Shown here piece by piece: positions 8,710 to 17,980 of a stretch of DNA of 64,000 bases. The position numbers and the translations under genes are program-made. The DNA comes from Lautropia sp. SCN 69-89 (lineage in GTDB: Bacteria > Pseudomonadota > Gammaproteobacteria > Burkholderiales > Burkholderiaceae_E): positions 1 through 64,000 of the forward strand of contig MEED01000016.1 in assembly GCA_001724855.1 (NCBI GenBank), given 5' to 3'. A model generated the notes under the pieces. That model saw only the letters and a program-made list of their open reading frames with translations. It was not told where the DNA came from and did no database searches. Positions within the stretch are counted from its first letter, which is position 1. Every line of letters begins with the position of its first letter.

Positions 8710-9545
8710 GGCGCGATCCTGTCCGGCGGCACGCGATCGACGTCCACGTGGTGCGGCCTGAACGCGCTGGCGCTCGGCTCGAGCCCGGCGAGATCCATCA
8801 GCTCGAGCGCCCAGAGCGTCAGCTGATAGCCCACCGCGATCTCCGCTTCGCGAATCGGGTCGATGCGGCCGCCCTCTTTCACCCGCGCTTCGACCCGACC
8901 CGCGGCGCTGCCGTACGGGCCCGACGCATTCCACGCGTCGAACAGCACCGCGGTGCGCGCCTGCATCGACAGCGGCAGCGAGTCGAGCCGCGCAAGCTGC
9001 TCGTTGCCCGGCTCGCTCGGCGAAACGCGCACCCTCACGCGTGCGTCCACCAGGCCGCCGGTGATCGACAGCCCGAAGCGCGCCGGGCCCGCCAACCGGT
9101 CGAGCAGGCTCGCCGCACCCGAGGCGGCGCGCCCGATTGCGGTGGAGCGCCCTGCGTCGAAGCGCGGCAAGGCCAGCGCAACATCGACGTCCGCGAAGCG
9201 CTCCAGCAGCGGCCGGCCCCGCCGGTCGACCCACAGCGGATTGCGCTCGTCCGTCGGCGCCGGATCGGCAATCACGTCGTTGCTCAGGATCTCGCGGTCG
9301 ATGCGTCCGAAGTGCCGACGCCGCACTTCCTCGGCAAGCGCCGCATGCGTTGCGGCGTTCGCGCAGGCGCCCGGCCGCACAGTGCATTCGAAGGCCAGCG
9401 TGCGCGAGGCCGCGATCGTCGCCTGCTGCATCGACTGGAACTTGCCCAGCAGGACCACGAGCAGCGCCAGCGGCACCAGCACGAGCGCCGCGACCAGGGT
9501 CTCGACCAGCGCCTGCCCGCGCTGGCGTTCGGCTTCAGTGCGCAT
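8706..9545 (-). CDS. TadE-like pseudopilin
   Basis: A 279-residue protein starting at the ATG 11 bases inside the end of the TadG-like gene. Its N-terminus has the class III prepilin site G|QALVET (Glu +5) and a hydrophobic helix (VAALVLVPLALLVVLLG), the hallmark of TadE family pseudopilins. The large C-terminal region is periplasmic, with no cysteine pair beyond CTVRPGAC near residue 50, which could form one disulfide. It is unusually long for a TadE protein. The reading frame can be extended upstream, but that would put it deep within the TadG-like gene. Confidence 0.75.
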   Translation of the reverse strand: MRTEAERQRGQALVETLVAALVLVPLALLVVLLGKFQSMQQATIAASRTLAFECTVRPGACANAATHAALAEEVRRRHFGRIDREILSNDVIADPAPTDERNPLWVDRRGRPLLERFADVDVALALPRFDAGRSTAIGRAASGAASLLDRLAGPARFGLSITGGLVDARVRVRVSPSEPGNEQLARLDSLPLSMQARTAVLFDAWNASGPYGSAAGRVEARVKEGGRIDPIREAEIAVGYQLTLWALELMDLAGLEPSASAFRPHHVDVDRVPPDRIAP

Positions 9546-10896
9546 AAGCCACCGCTGCGGCCCGCTGCGCGGCCGTGGGTTCGGCAAGACGCACTTGCCA
9601 ATAGGGGTTGTACAGGCTCGCGTACTCGATGCGCTCGGGGGCACCCGGCGGGCGACGAAAGTAGACCTCGCCGACGGACATCGCCCAGATTCGGTTGCCG
9701 GCGAATCGCTCGAACAGCCGCAGCCTGCCCGTGCCGACGTTCAGCGCATTGGCGGTGCGCGCCTGCTCGCCCCCGGCGCGCGCCAGCACCACCACCTGGG
9801 TGACCGGATAGCGCCTTTCGGCGAGCGCGGCATAGTCGAGTTCGCGCACCCGCTCGATGCCGCTGTAGCGTTCGAAGCCGGGGTAGCCGTAGCCGGTCAT
9901 CTCGGCCGACGCCAGCCAGGTGGCCGCGGCGTTGTCCCAGGTGTTGCCCGGATTGCCCAGTACCGTGCTCAGCGGCGCGTGGTCGGTGGCCTCGGCCGCA
10001 CCCCAGCCCACTGGCAGCCACTCGCGTTGGCGGCAACTCGAGAACAGCCAGCCGCGGCGCCGGTAGTCGTGGATCGAACCGGTGTCGACCGCCTGCCAGC
10101 GCTCGAGATCGGGCGACATCTCGGTGCCGCCACGCTTGCGCCACCAGCGGAACCAGCGATCGATGTTCGTGGTGGTGCCGAAGCACGACGACGGCAACAG
10201 CAGCAAGCGCAGGTCGTCGCGCCGCGGCCCCTTCACGAAGCGATCGAGCGAGTCGTTCACCACGGCCTGCAGCCGGCGCCGGTCGTCGTCGCTCGCGTAG
10301 CGGCGCGTGAAGCGATTGAAAGCGCCCGAGTCGCCGAGCGCGAATGCGAAGAAGCCGGGGTCGTTGGCGCGCGCCACCTCGTTGGCCACCGCGCCCAATC
10401 CGAAGGTGTCGGCGGCAAGCTGCAAGGCCTCCTGGCTGCGCTGCAGCAGCGACTTGTAGCCGAGCTCGGGAGCGGCACGAGCCTCGATCTCGTCGGCGGC
10501 AGTACGCTCGGTGAGCTCGCGCGCGGTGGACGCCACCGACGCGGCCGCCGACAGCACCGGCGCGGCCGGCGGCCAGGCGGTGGCGAGCACCCCCGCATGG
10601 GCAGTGAAGCGCTCGAAATACTTCGCCCACGAGGTGAGCGTGACCGCCTGCGCGACGGCGACCTCCTGGGCCACGATCGCGCGATTGGAATAGGCGTGGA
10701 AGTTCAGCACCCGGGCACGCCAGAGTGCCGCGCTGTACGCCGCCGCGTCGGCGGCGTTGTTCAGCCGCTGCTTCGTCGCCGACACCTGCCCGGTGCCGAA
10801 CATGAAGAACAGCCCGAGCAGGCCGGCGAACATCAGCACGAGCGCGAGCACCAGCGCCTGGCCGCGCTGCGCGCGCCGTGGACGAAGCGGGTTCAT
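9535..10896 (-). CDS. TadG-like pilus assembly protein
   Basis: A 453-residue protein with a TadG-type N-terminus: basic residues, G|QALVLALVLMFAGLLGLF without the +5 glutamate, then the typical QRLNNAADAAAYSAAL stretch. The remainder is a large exported domain with several Trp- and Tyr-rich segments (SLYNPYWQVRL near the end). TadG-like proteins are single-pass membrane proteins linked to Flp pilus anchoring. A von Willebrand A-type metal site is not evident here. The gene follows the Flp pilin by 44 bases. Confidence 0.75.
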   Translation of the reverse strand: MNPLRPRRAQRGQALVLALVLMFAGLLGLFFMFGTGQVSATKQRLNNAADAAAYSAALWRARVLNFHAYSNRAIVAQEVAVAQAVTLTSWAKYFERFTAHAGVLATAWPPAAPVLSAAASVASTARELTERTAADEIEARAAPELGYKSLLQRSQEALQLAADTFGLGAVANEVARANDPGFFAFALGDSGAFNRFTRRYASDDDRRRLQAVVNDSLDRFVKGPRRDDLRLLLLPSSCFGTTTNIDRWFRWWRKRGGTEMSPDLERWQAVDTGSIHDYRRRGWLFSSCRQREWLPVGWGAAEATDHAPLSTVLGNPGNTWDNAAATWLASAEMTGYGYPGFERYSGIERVRELDYAALAERRYPVTQVVVLARAGGEQARTANALNVGTGRLRLFERFAGNRIWAMSVGEVYFRRPPGAPERIEYASLYNPYWQVRLAEPTAAQRAAAVAYAH

Positions 10897-10940
10897 CGCT
10901 GTGGCTCCGCGTGTTCGGACTGGCGGCGCGCCGCGCGGCT

Positions 10941-11249
10941 TCAGCGATTGTTCGCGTCGTAGTTGTCGAGCCCCTTGCGGACGTTGGCGTTGGTCGACGC
11001 CGTGGTCGCGTTGGTCTGCGCGTTACCGATCGCGGTGGAGGCCGTCTGCCCCGACACCTCGAGCGCCAGGCCCGCGGTCTGGTTGCGGATCGTCTGCCCG
11101 AACAGCGTGTAGACACCGATCGCGGCCACCGCGATCAGCGCCACCACGATGATGTACTCGGTCATCCCCTGGCCGGCCTGGCGGCGCGCCGCGCGAGGCG
11201 AAGCGCTGCGGGCGTCGGTGTTCATGGAAAGCGTGCGGTCTGCGTTCAT
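10941..11249 (-). CDS. flp: Flp/Fap major prepilin
   Basis: A 102-residue Flp pilin. The ATG after CAGGAGATCGAC is preferred. The leader ends in RRQAG|QGMTEY, with Glu at +5 and Tyr at +6, followed by a helix (IIVVALIAVAAIGVYTLFG). The tail is rich in Thr, Ala and Asn (NATTASTNANV) and is longer than in many Flp pilins. It is the first gene of the Tad operon, as is usual. No prepilin peptidase (TadV/CpaA) gene lies in the window, so it must be encoded elsewhere or lost. Confidence 0.9.
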   Translation of the reverse strand: MNADRTLSMNTDARSASPRAARRQAGQGMTEYIIVVALIAVAAIGVYTLFGQTIRNQTAGLALEVSGQTASTAIGNAQTNATTASTNANVRKGLDNYDANNR

Positions 11250-11459
11250 GTCGATCTCCTGTGCAAGTGACGAGGGGCGCACGGAGATTTATAGGCGCGA
11301 GCACGCGCCGCGAACATTCGACGCAGTGCCTAGTCGATCGGCCGAACCGCCATCCCCCAGCCGGCGGATCCGGGTTGGCGGAACATCATGTTGCCTGGCC
11401 GAACTCGCGGCGCGTGCCGATCGTCCGTAAGGTATCGGAGAACGGCCGGCGTCTGCAGT
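11250..11459. promoter_or_regulatory. upstream region of the Tad operon
   Basis: This gap separates the Flp gene from the fic remnant. On the minus strand a TATAAAT-like element (about 11,287-11,293) lies roughly 40 bases before the Flp start and could be a -10 box. I see no convincing -35 or sigma-54 element. No other feature is visible. Confidence 0.3.
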
Positions 11460-11978
11460 TCAGGGCGTCTGCGCCATCTCCCGGGCAATGAACCGCGCCA
11501 GGAGAGTGATCTCGCCACTCACGCTTGCCTGCTCGAGGGCCTGCAGGTACTCGGCGCGCCGGGACACGCGAATGACCGTCCAGGGATATCCGCCGGAGGC
11601 GAATAGCGCATTCATCAGGAATCGCCCGATGCGGCCGTTGCCGTCGAAGTACGGGTGGATGAAGACGAACAGGTGTTTGCCCAGTACCGCGCGCACCGCC
11701 GGATGCGGCTCTTCGGCAATGAGGTCGAACAGCGCTTCGAGCGCATCGAGCAGCGCCTCGCGAGGAAGCGGAACGTGCTGCGAGTTGCGAATGAACACCG
11801 GGCCGCTACGATAACCGACCAGTTGGTGACGCTTCAGGATGCCTGCGCTCACCGACGGAGCGAACAGTTCGGCGTACCAGTCGCGGTGCTCACGACGAAC
11901 GACGTCCGCCGCCGGCTCGCCGGCAATGATGCGCGAGATGCTGGCCTTGACCGTGACCTGCCCGGGTTTTTCCTCCAC
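11460..11978 (-). pseudogene. Fic-domain protein, C-terminal catalytic fragment
   Basis: This fragment carries the Fic catalytic loop HPYFDGNGRIGR (family HPFxxGNGRxxR) and the following helices. Fic enzymes transfer AMP or related groups to target proteins. The first residues (EEKPGQVT) come from the end of the inserted IS3 element. The genuine fic sequence begins at VKASISRIIAG, which continues AFRAV of the N-terminal fragment across the IS with one copy of the 4-bp target site. A GTG at 11,978 inside the IS, next to GGAGG, could in principle start a separate fragment. Confidence 0.85.
11950..11953. repeat. IS target-site duplication, left copy
   Basis: ACCG, identical to 13,159-13,162 and immediately outside the left terminal inverted repeat. 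Confidence 0.85.
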
Positions 11979-12022
11979 CTGACGACTTGAGAGAATGGCT
12001 CCTGCTCACCGGCGAGGAGCCC

Positions 12023-12286
12023 ATGAGAAAGAGTCGATTCACCGAAGAACAGATGGTCGCGATGCTTCGCGAAGCCGATCGCACGTCGGTCGCAGAGGTC
12101 GCGCGCAGGCACAAGGTCAGCGAGCAGACCATCTACACCTGGCGCCAGAAGTTTGGCTCGATGGACCCCGCCGACGTCAAGCGGCTGCGCGCCCTCGAGG
12201 CCGAGAACACCAAGCTCAAGCGGATGCTGGCCGAGCGCGAGATGGCCATCGATACGCTCAAGGAGATCAACCGCCGAAAGTGGTGA
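12023..12286 (+). CDS. IS3-family transposase OrfA
   Basis: An 87-residue OrfA with an N-terminal helix-turn-helix (FTEEQMVAMLREADR, VAEVARRHKVSEQTIYTWRQKFG) and a C-terminal leucine-zipper-like helix (LRALEAENTKLKRMLAEREM). It binds the IS ends and multimerises. The start follows GGCGAGGAGC. Its stop overlaps the GTG of orfB, so OrfB may be made by re-initiation, by -1 frameshifting near CGAAAG, or both. Confidence 0.92.
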   Translation: MRKSRFTEEQMVAMLREADRTSVAEVARRHKVSEQTIYTWRQKFGSMDPADVKRLRALEAENTKLKRMLAEREMAIDTLKEINRRKW

Positions 12287-13128
12287 GCTCGCAAGCCCGG
12301 CGCGAACAGGTGGTCTTCGCAATCCAGCGAGGGCATCCGAAGCGCCGGGCTTGCGAGCTGATCGGCATTGCACGCTCGACGCTGCGCTACGAGAGAACCC
12401 TGCCGGGACGCGATGCGCCGGTCCTCGAAGCGATGCACCGCCTTGCGCAACAGTATCCGCGCTACGGCTATCGCCGCATCCGGATCTTCCTGAAACGCGA
12501 AGGCCACGAGATGGGCTGGCAGCGAGCTCATCGGCTCTGGCAGGTGGCCGGGCTGCAGTTGCCCAAGCGGCGCCCGCGCCGACGCGTGGCAGGCTCACGC
12601 CCACGGCCACTGCCTCCGAGCGGCCCGAACAGCGTCTGGGCCTACGACTTCGTGTTCGACGCCTGCGCCAACGGCCAGCAGGTCAAGTGCCTGACCGTGG
12701 TCGACGAGTTCACCCGGGAGTGCCTGGCCATCGACGTGGCCGGCAGCATCCGCTCCAGGCGGGTCATCGAGGTGCTGACCAGACTCGTGAGCGAACGCGG
12801 AGCGCCCGCAGTGCTTCGCTCCGACAACGGCCCGGAGTTCGTCAGCCAGGCGATCCTTAAGTGGATCGTCGAGGCCAAGATCGAGGTCGCCCACATCGAT
12901 CCCGGCAAACCGTGGCAGAACGGCACCGACGAGAGCTTCAACGGACGGTTGCGCGACGAGTGCCTGAGCCTGGAGTGGTTCCGCTCGCGTGTCGAGGCAC
13001 GCGTGATCATCGAGCAATGGCGCCGGCACTACAACCACGTGCGCCCGCACTCGAGCCTGGACTACCGCACACCCGTCGAATTCCGGCAACATCACGATTC
13101 CATCCACCACGGAGCCACTTTCAAGTAA
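12283..13128 (+). CDS. IS3-family transposase OrfB (DDE catalytic subunit)
   Basis: A 281-residue rve-type integrase core. The catalytic triad is visible as Asp122 (WAYDFVFD), Asp181 (RSDNGPEF) and Glu217 (TDESFNGRLRDE). The N-terminal HTH_21 region includes YPRYGYRRI. The GTG start overlaps the orfA stop as GTGA and lies in the -1 frame relative to orfA. The full-length frame and complete termini suggest the element is still potentially active. Confidence 0.9.
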   Translation: MSSQARREQVVFAIQRGHPKRRACELIGIARSTLRYERTLPGRDAPVLEAMHRLAQQYPRYGYRRIRIFLKREGHEMGWQRAHRLWQVAGLQLPKRRPRRRVAGSRPRPLPPSGPNSVWAYDFVFDACANGQQVKCLTVVDEFTRECLAIDVAGSIRSRRVIEVLTRLVSERGAPAVLRSDNGPEFVSQAILKWIVEAKIEVAHIDPGKPWQNGTDESFNGRLRDECLSLEWFRSRVEARVIIEQWRRHYNHVRPHSSLDYRTPVEFRQHHDSIHHGATFK

Positions 13129-13158
13129 CCGAGTGGGCGAAATTCCCGGGGCAGGTCA

Positions 13159-13162
13159 ACCG
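13159..13162. repeat. IS target-site duplication, right copy
   Basis: ACCG, identical to 11,950-11,953 and immediately outside the right terminal inverted repeat. Confidence 0.85.
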
Positions 13163-14207
13163 CACGGAACGCCTGGTAATAGCCCCGGGCGGCCAATGCA
13201 TCGCGAGCCCTCCTCTGCTCGTCGTCGCCCTCCGGGTTCCAGTCGCCGCGCGCCACGGCTTCGATGAGCGCATCAGTGACCTGATAGCCCTCGATGGACA
13301 GCGAGTTGTACGCATCCGCGACGTAACGCTCCTGCACCTGCGCGAGGTAGCTCCCAGCATTGACGGGGATGCCGGGCGGCGCCGGGAACTGGGCGATCAC
13401 CGCTTCGCGCCAGCCCGCCCACATCGAGCGCAGGCGCAGCACGTAGGGCGAACGCTCGCGCGACGGCGCAAGCGACGGTGCCTCGATCGCAAATGGATTC
13501 TCCGGTCTGACGCTCGAATGCACCGCGGAGAAGTCCGTCACGATGCGTTGCGCATCCGAGCTGCGCCCGACAAACTGCAGGGCTCCGGCCAGCCGCGCGG
13601 CTGCGGACCGCATGCCATCGCCCTCCAGCAGCGTGGCCAGCAACTCGGACGGATCGCGCACCATCGCCAACGCAATTTCCGCCTCGCGCGGATGCTCGAT
13701 GAAGAAGCTCGGCCCCACCAGACACATCGCTTCGGCCACCGGCCACACCTGCAGGCCGCGCCGCGCCACACGCGAGCGCGGCACCCGCTTCGCATCCTGA
13801 TACAGAAGCAGCGAGGTGTCGAACGGCAGCGACAGCGTCTTGGCACCCGTCCGCCCGGCCACTGCGACGACCTGGCGCGGCACTGCCGTGTGGCCCGTGT
13901 GCAGCAGCAGAGATGCCTCCGGGTTCAGGCAGTAACGTTTGCCGAAACGCTTGCCCAGGTATCCCGAGAGGAACGCCCAGAACGACGCGTACCAGGCCGT
14001 CGAATCGCCTTGATCGTCGGCAGGATTGGCACTGATGTACCAACCCTTCATCACCTGTCTCAGGAAGCCGGTTGCGAGCAACACCGCCCTGTGCTCGTCG
14101 CTCAGGTCGGCCGATTCGACCACGCCTTGGTGCTTGTCCTGCAGGCGACCGAGTTGGCCAAGCGCCTCGGCAAGAAGCCTGCCCTGGACAGGGTTGGTTG
14201 AGCTCAA
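13163..14207 (-). pseudogene. Fic-family protein, N-terminal fragment split by IS
   Basis: The gene starts at a TTG (the frame is closed just upstream by TAG). Residues 1-120 look like the winged-helix, AbiEi-like domain found at the N-terminus of some Fic proteins (LLATGFLRQVMKGWYISANP). Near residue 300 there is SLSIEG, matching the (S/T)xxxE(G/N) motif that inhibits Fic enzymes. The reading then reaches AFRAV, where the IS begins. The catalytic loop is on the other side of the IS. The original protein would have been about 510 residues. No separate antitoxin gene is adjacent. Confidence 0.8.
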
Positions 14208-14247
14208 TTTACTCTACTATTTGCCGAGAATTCACTTTACTATCTGC
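14206..14247. promoter_or_regulatory. two 19-bp direct repeats at the fic start
   Basis: Plus-strand AATTTACTCTACTATTTGC (14,206-14,224) and AATTCACTTTACTATCTGC (14,229-14,247) match at 16 of 19 positions with a 23-base period. They overlap the TTG start and the presumed promoter of the fic gene, in an AT-rich patch. The placement suggests operator sites, possibly for the winged-helix domain of the Fic protein itself. This regulatory role is inference. Confidence 0.5.
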
Positions 14248-14304
14248 ACTCTCACTGGGCAACTCCGCTCGCGACACTCCGGGAGCGGAGAACGCTCGCC
14301 TATC

Positions 14305-14334
14305 AAAAAAAAGGCCGGCATCGAGCCGGCCTTT
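14305..14334 (-). terminator. intrinsic terminator of aceA
   Basis: On the minus strand a perfect 7-bp GC stem (GGCCGGC / GCCGGCC, loop TCGAT) is followed by eight T residues, 58 bases past the aceA stop. AAA/TTT flanks make it partly bidirectional, so it may also isolate aceA from the fic promoter. Confidence 0.92.
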
Positions 14335-14391
14335 CCGCTTCAGCCAGGAAGAGCCGCCCCGCGGCGGCCCTCCTTGGCCGATCGCTGACGC

Positions 14392-15714
<1,323 letters not shown>

Positions 15715-16148
15715 GAAGAGGCTCCTTGAGCGTCATGAGTGTTGGAAATCGGTGCACAGGCGCGAGGAGGAAACGCCGGCGCGCGTGCATGTCCGTCAGA
15801 TTACCGAAAATGTGCGGCGCCGCAACAGGGAATCTGGAAAAACGAGACGAACTTTTTTCATATGTCGTATCAATGGCTTGACACCGCATTCCCACGATAC
15901 GGGAGAACCGTTACCGCCATGAAAAAAGCGGATGGTGCGTTGCGGCGCGTCAATTTCTTATCGTGGGAAGATATTTTCAGCGGCAAAAAACTCATCCGCG
16001 GTCGAACCGCGCGCGGGCCACGCCTCGGCACCGGCAGTGGCGATTGACATTCTGCCGATCATGAATGAACATTCATTCAGTCACGCTCTCCGGCCATCTC
16101 CACTACCCGATCCGAGGACGTCGCGGTCCTCGATATGAGGAATCTCCG
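15715..16148. promoter_or_regulatory. divergent intergenic region aceA / SDR
   Basis: This 434-base stretch holds no convincing gene. For aceA (minus strand) a possible promoter is TTGCGG (15,820-15,825) with TAATCT (15,798-15,803), spacer 16. A 9-bp inverted pair, CCCACGATA (15,891-15,899) and TATCGTGGG (15,959-15,967), may be half-sites for a regulator. The right end has the SDR promoter and operator. The AT content between 15,830 and 16,010 is clearly above the surroundings. Confidence 0.5.
16044..16079 (+). promoter_or_regulatory. TTGACA promoter overlapped by a TetR-type operator
   Basis: A consensus -35 box TTGACA lies at 16,044-16,049. The palindrome TGAATGAACATTCATTCA (16,062-16,079, imperfect only in the centre) covers where the -10 box should be. 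This arrangement is the standard repressor geometry. The sequence resembles the operators of TetR-family fatty-acid and acyl-CoA regulators such as Bacillus FadR (TGAATGA-N4-TCATTCA). It should control the SDR-TRAP genes. No TetR gene is present in the window. Confidence 0.65.
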
Positions 16149-16895
16149 ATGAAGCTCAACGACAGCATTGCGATCGTCACCGGCGCCGCTTCCGGCATCG
16201 GGCTGGCCACCGCCCAGGGACTGGCGCAGGCCGGCGCCACCGTGGTGCTCGGCGACATCGCCGATGACAAGGGCGAGCAGGCGGCCGCCGCGATCCGTGC
16301 CACCGGGCAGCGCGCCGAATACCTGCGTTGCGACGTCACCGACGCAGCCTCGGTGAACGCGTTTCGCGACGCGGTGCTCGCGCGCCACGGGCGCGTCGAC
16401 ATCGTGGCCAACGTCGCCGGCTGGGGGAAGATCCAGCCCTTCCTCGAAAACGACGACGCGTTCATCGACCGGGTGGTCGAGCTGAACTTCATGGGTACCG
16501 TGCGCGTGGTGCGCGCGTTCCTGCCCGGCATGGTCGAACGCAAGCGCGGCAAGATCGTCAACGTGTCGAGCGACGCGGGGCGCGTCGGCAGCACCGGCGA
16601 GACGGTGTACTCCGGCGCCAAGGGCGGCGTGATCGCCTTCACCAAGGGGCTGGCGCGCGAGATGGCCCGGCACAACATCACGGCCAACTGCGTCTGCCCG
16701 GGTCCCACCGACACGCCGCTGCTGCAGGCAGTGCCCGAGAAGCACCGCGAAGCCTTTCTGCGCGCGATCCCGATGCGCCGCTTCGCCCAGCCCTCGGACA
16801 TCGCCGACGCGGTCACCTTCTTCGCGAGTTCGCGCTCCGACTACGTCACCGGGCAAGTCCTCAGTGTCAGCGGAGGACTGAGCATGGTAGGTTGA
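16149..16895 (+). CDS. short-chain dehydrogenase/reductase (SDR)
   Basis: A 248-residue classical SDR. It has the cofactor motif TGAASGIG (residues 11-18), an acidic residue after beta-2 (GDIAD) that points to NAD(H), the NVAG-type motif, the catalytic Ser in VNVSS and YSGAK. It probably oxidises a secondary alcohol, such as a 3-hydroxyacyl or hydroxy-cycloalkane carboxyl compound. Close relatives include BadH-type dehydrogenases, but substrate cannot be deduced. ATG at 16,149 is chosen because of GAGGAATCTCC before it. It lies 56 bases upstream of the TRAP genes, so they are likely co-transcribed. Confidence 0.85.
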   Translation: MKLNDSIAIVTGAASGIGLATAQGLAQAGATVVLGDIADDKGEQAAAAIRATGQRAEYLRCDVTDAASVNAFRDAVLARHGRVDIVANVAGWGKIQPFLENDDAFIDRVVELNFMGTVRVVRAFLPGMVERKRGKIVNVSSDAGRVGSTGETVYSGAKGGVIAFTKGLAREMARHNITANCVCPGPTDTPLLQAVPEKHREAFLRAIPMRRFAQPSDIADAVTFFASSRSDYVTGQVLSVSGGLSMVG

Positions 16896-16951
16896 CGCGC
16901 CGCTACAATCACCGGGCCACAAGCACGAACGAGTCCACACAGGAGACACAC

Positions 16952-17980
16952 ATGACGAACGCATCCCGACGCAACGCGCTCCAGGCAGGCGCGGCACTCG
17001 GCCTGGGCCTCGCCGGCCTTCCCCGCGTGGCCACCGCGCAAGAGCCGATCAAGCTGCGCATGTCGCACTTCCTGTCGCCGATGGCGCCGGCGCAGACGAA
17101 GCTCTTCCAGCCCTGGGCCGAGCGTGTCGAGAAGGATTCGGGCGGACGCATCAAGTGCGAGATCTATCCGGCGATGCAACTCGGCGGCAAGCCGCCGCAG
17201 TTGTACGACCAGGTGCGCACCGGCGTGGCCGACATCATCTGGACCGTGCCGGGCTACACGCCGGGCCGCTTCCCGCTGTCGGCGGTGTTCGAGTTGCCGT
17301 TCGTCGTGGGCTCCAGCGCGCTGGCCACCGCACAGGCGATCTGGGAGTTCTACAAGGCGCACATGCGCGACGAGTACAAGGACGTGCACCCGCTGCTGCT
17401 GCACTGCCATGCGCCCGGCCTCGTCCACATGAAGGACAAGCTCGTCACCCGCATGGAAGACCTGCAGGGCAAGAAGATCCGGCTTCCCACGAAGCCGGTG
17501 GGCGATGCGCTCAAGCTGATGGGCGCCACGCCGGTGGGCATGCCGCTGCCCGAGGCCTACGAGGCGCTGTCGCGCGGCGTGGCCGACGGCGTGACGGTGC
17601 CATGGGAAGTGATGAAGCCGCAGCGCCTGAACGAACTGGTGAAGTTCCACACCGAAACCGGCCTGTACACGAACGTGTTCCTGATGGCGATGAACAAGCA
17701 GAAGTACGAGAGCTTGCCGCCCGACCTCAAGGCGGTCATCGACAAGAACTCGGGCGACAACTTCATCAAGGAAATCGGCAAGGCCTGGGACGACGCCGAG
17801 CTTCCCGGCCTGCAGCAGGCGAAGGAACTGGGCCACACGATCGGCAAGCTCGCGCCCGAAGAGAAGGCGCGCTGGAAGAAGACGACGCAGCCGGTGGTCG
17901 ATGCGTGGATCGCCGCTACCCCGAACGGCAAGGCGCTTCACGACGAAGCGGTGGCGCTGATCGCGAAGTACGACAAATGA
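16952..17980 (+). CDS. TRAP transporter substrate-binding protein (DctP family)
   Basis: A 342-residue periplasmic receptor. The N-terminus (ASRRNALQAGAALGLGLAGLP) is a twin-arginine-like signal ending near ATAQ. The DctP fold follows, with the conserved arginine region KKIRLPTKPVGDALKLMGATPVGMP near residue 170 that normally contacts a substrate carboxylate. It delivers an organic acid to the DctQM membrane pair. It is preceded by AGGAGA. The stop overlaps the dctQ start (ATGA). The adjacent SDR suggests the solute is a hydroxylated carboxylate, but that is inference. Confidence 0.92.
   Translation: MTNASRRNALQAGAALGLGLAGLPRVATAQEPIKLRMSHFLSPMAPAQTKLFQPWAERVEKDSGGRIKCEIYPAMQLGGKPPQLYDQVRTGVADIIWTVPGYTPGRFPLSAVFELPFVVGSSALATAQAIWEFYKAHMRDEYKDVHPLLLHCHAPGLVHMKDKLVTRMEDLQGKKIRLPTKPVGDALKLMGATPVGMPLPEAYEALSRGVADGVTVPWEVMKPQRLNELVKFHTETGLYTNVFLMAMNKQKYESLPPDLKAVIDKNSGDNFIKEIGKAWDDAELPGLQQAKELGHTIGKLAPEEKARWKKTTQPVVDAWIAATPNGKALHDEAVALIAKYDK

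Larger units (their letters stand above)
11954..13158 (+). mobile_element. IS3-family insertion sequence
   Basis: A complete 1,205-bp element with imperfect terminal inverted repeats (TGACCTGCCC-GGG at the left, TGACCTGCCCCGGG at the right, read inward). It is flanked by 4-bp direct repeats ACCG at 11,950-11,953 and 13,159-13,162. Removing the element and one ACCG rejoins the fic frame exactly. Two overlapping frames encode the transposase. The 4-bp duplication fits the IS407 group better than the 3-bp groups of IS3. The target duplications match and both frames look intact, so insertion was probably recent. Confidence 0.92.

Noticed and set aside
12250-12290. Programmed -1 frameshift site between orfA and orfB
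   Set aside because: CGAAAG is not a strong slippery heptamer, and a GTGA start/stop overlap explains OrfB expression equally well.
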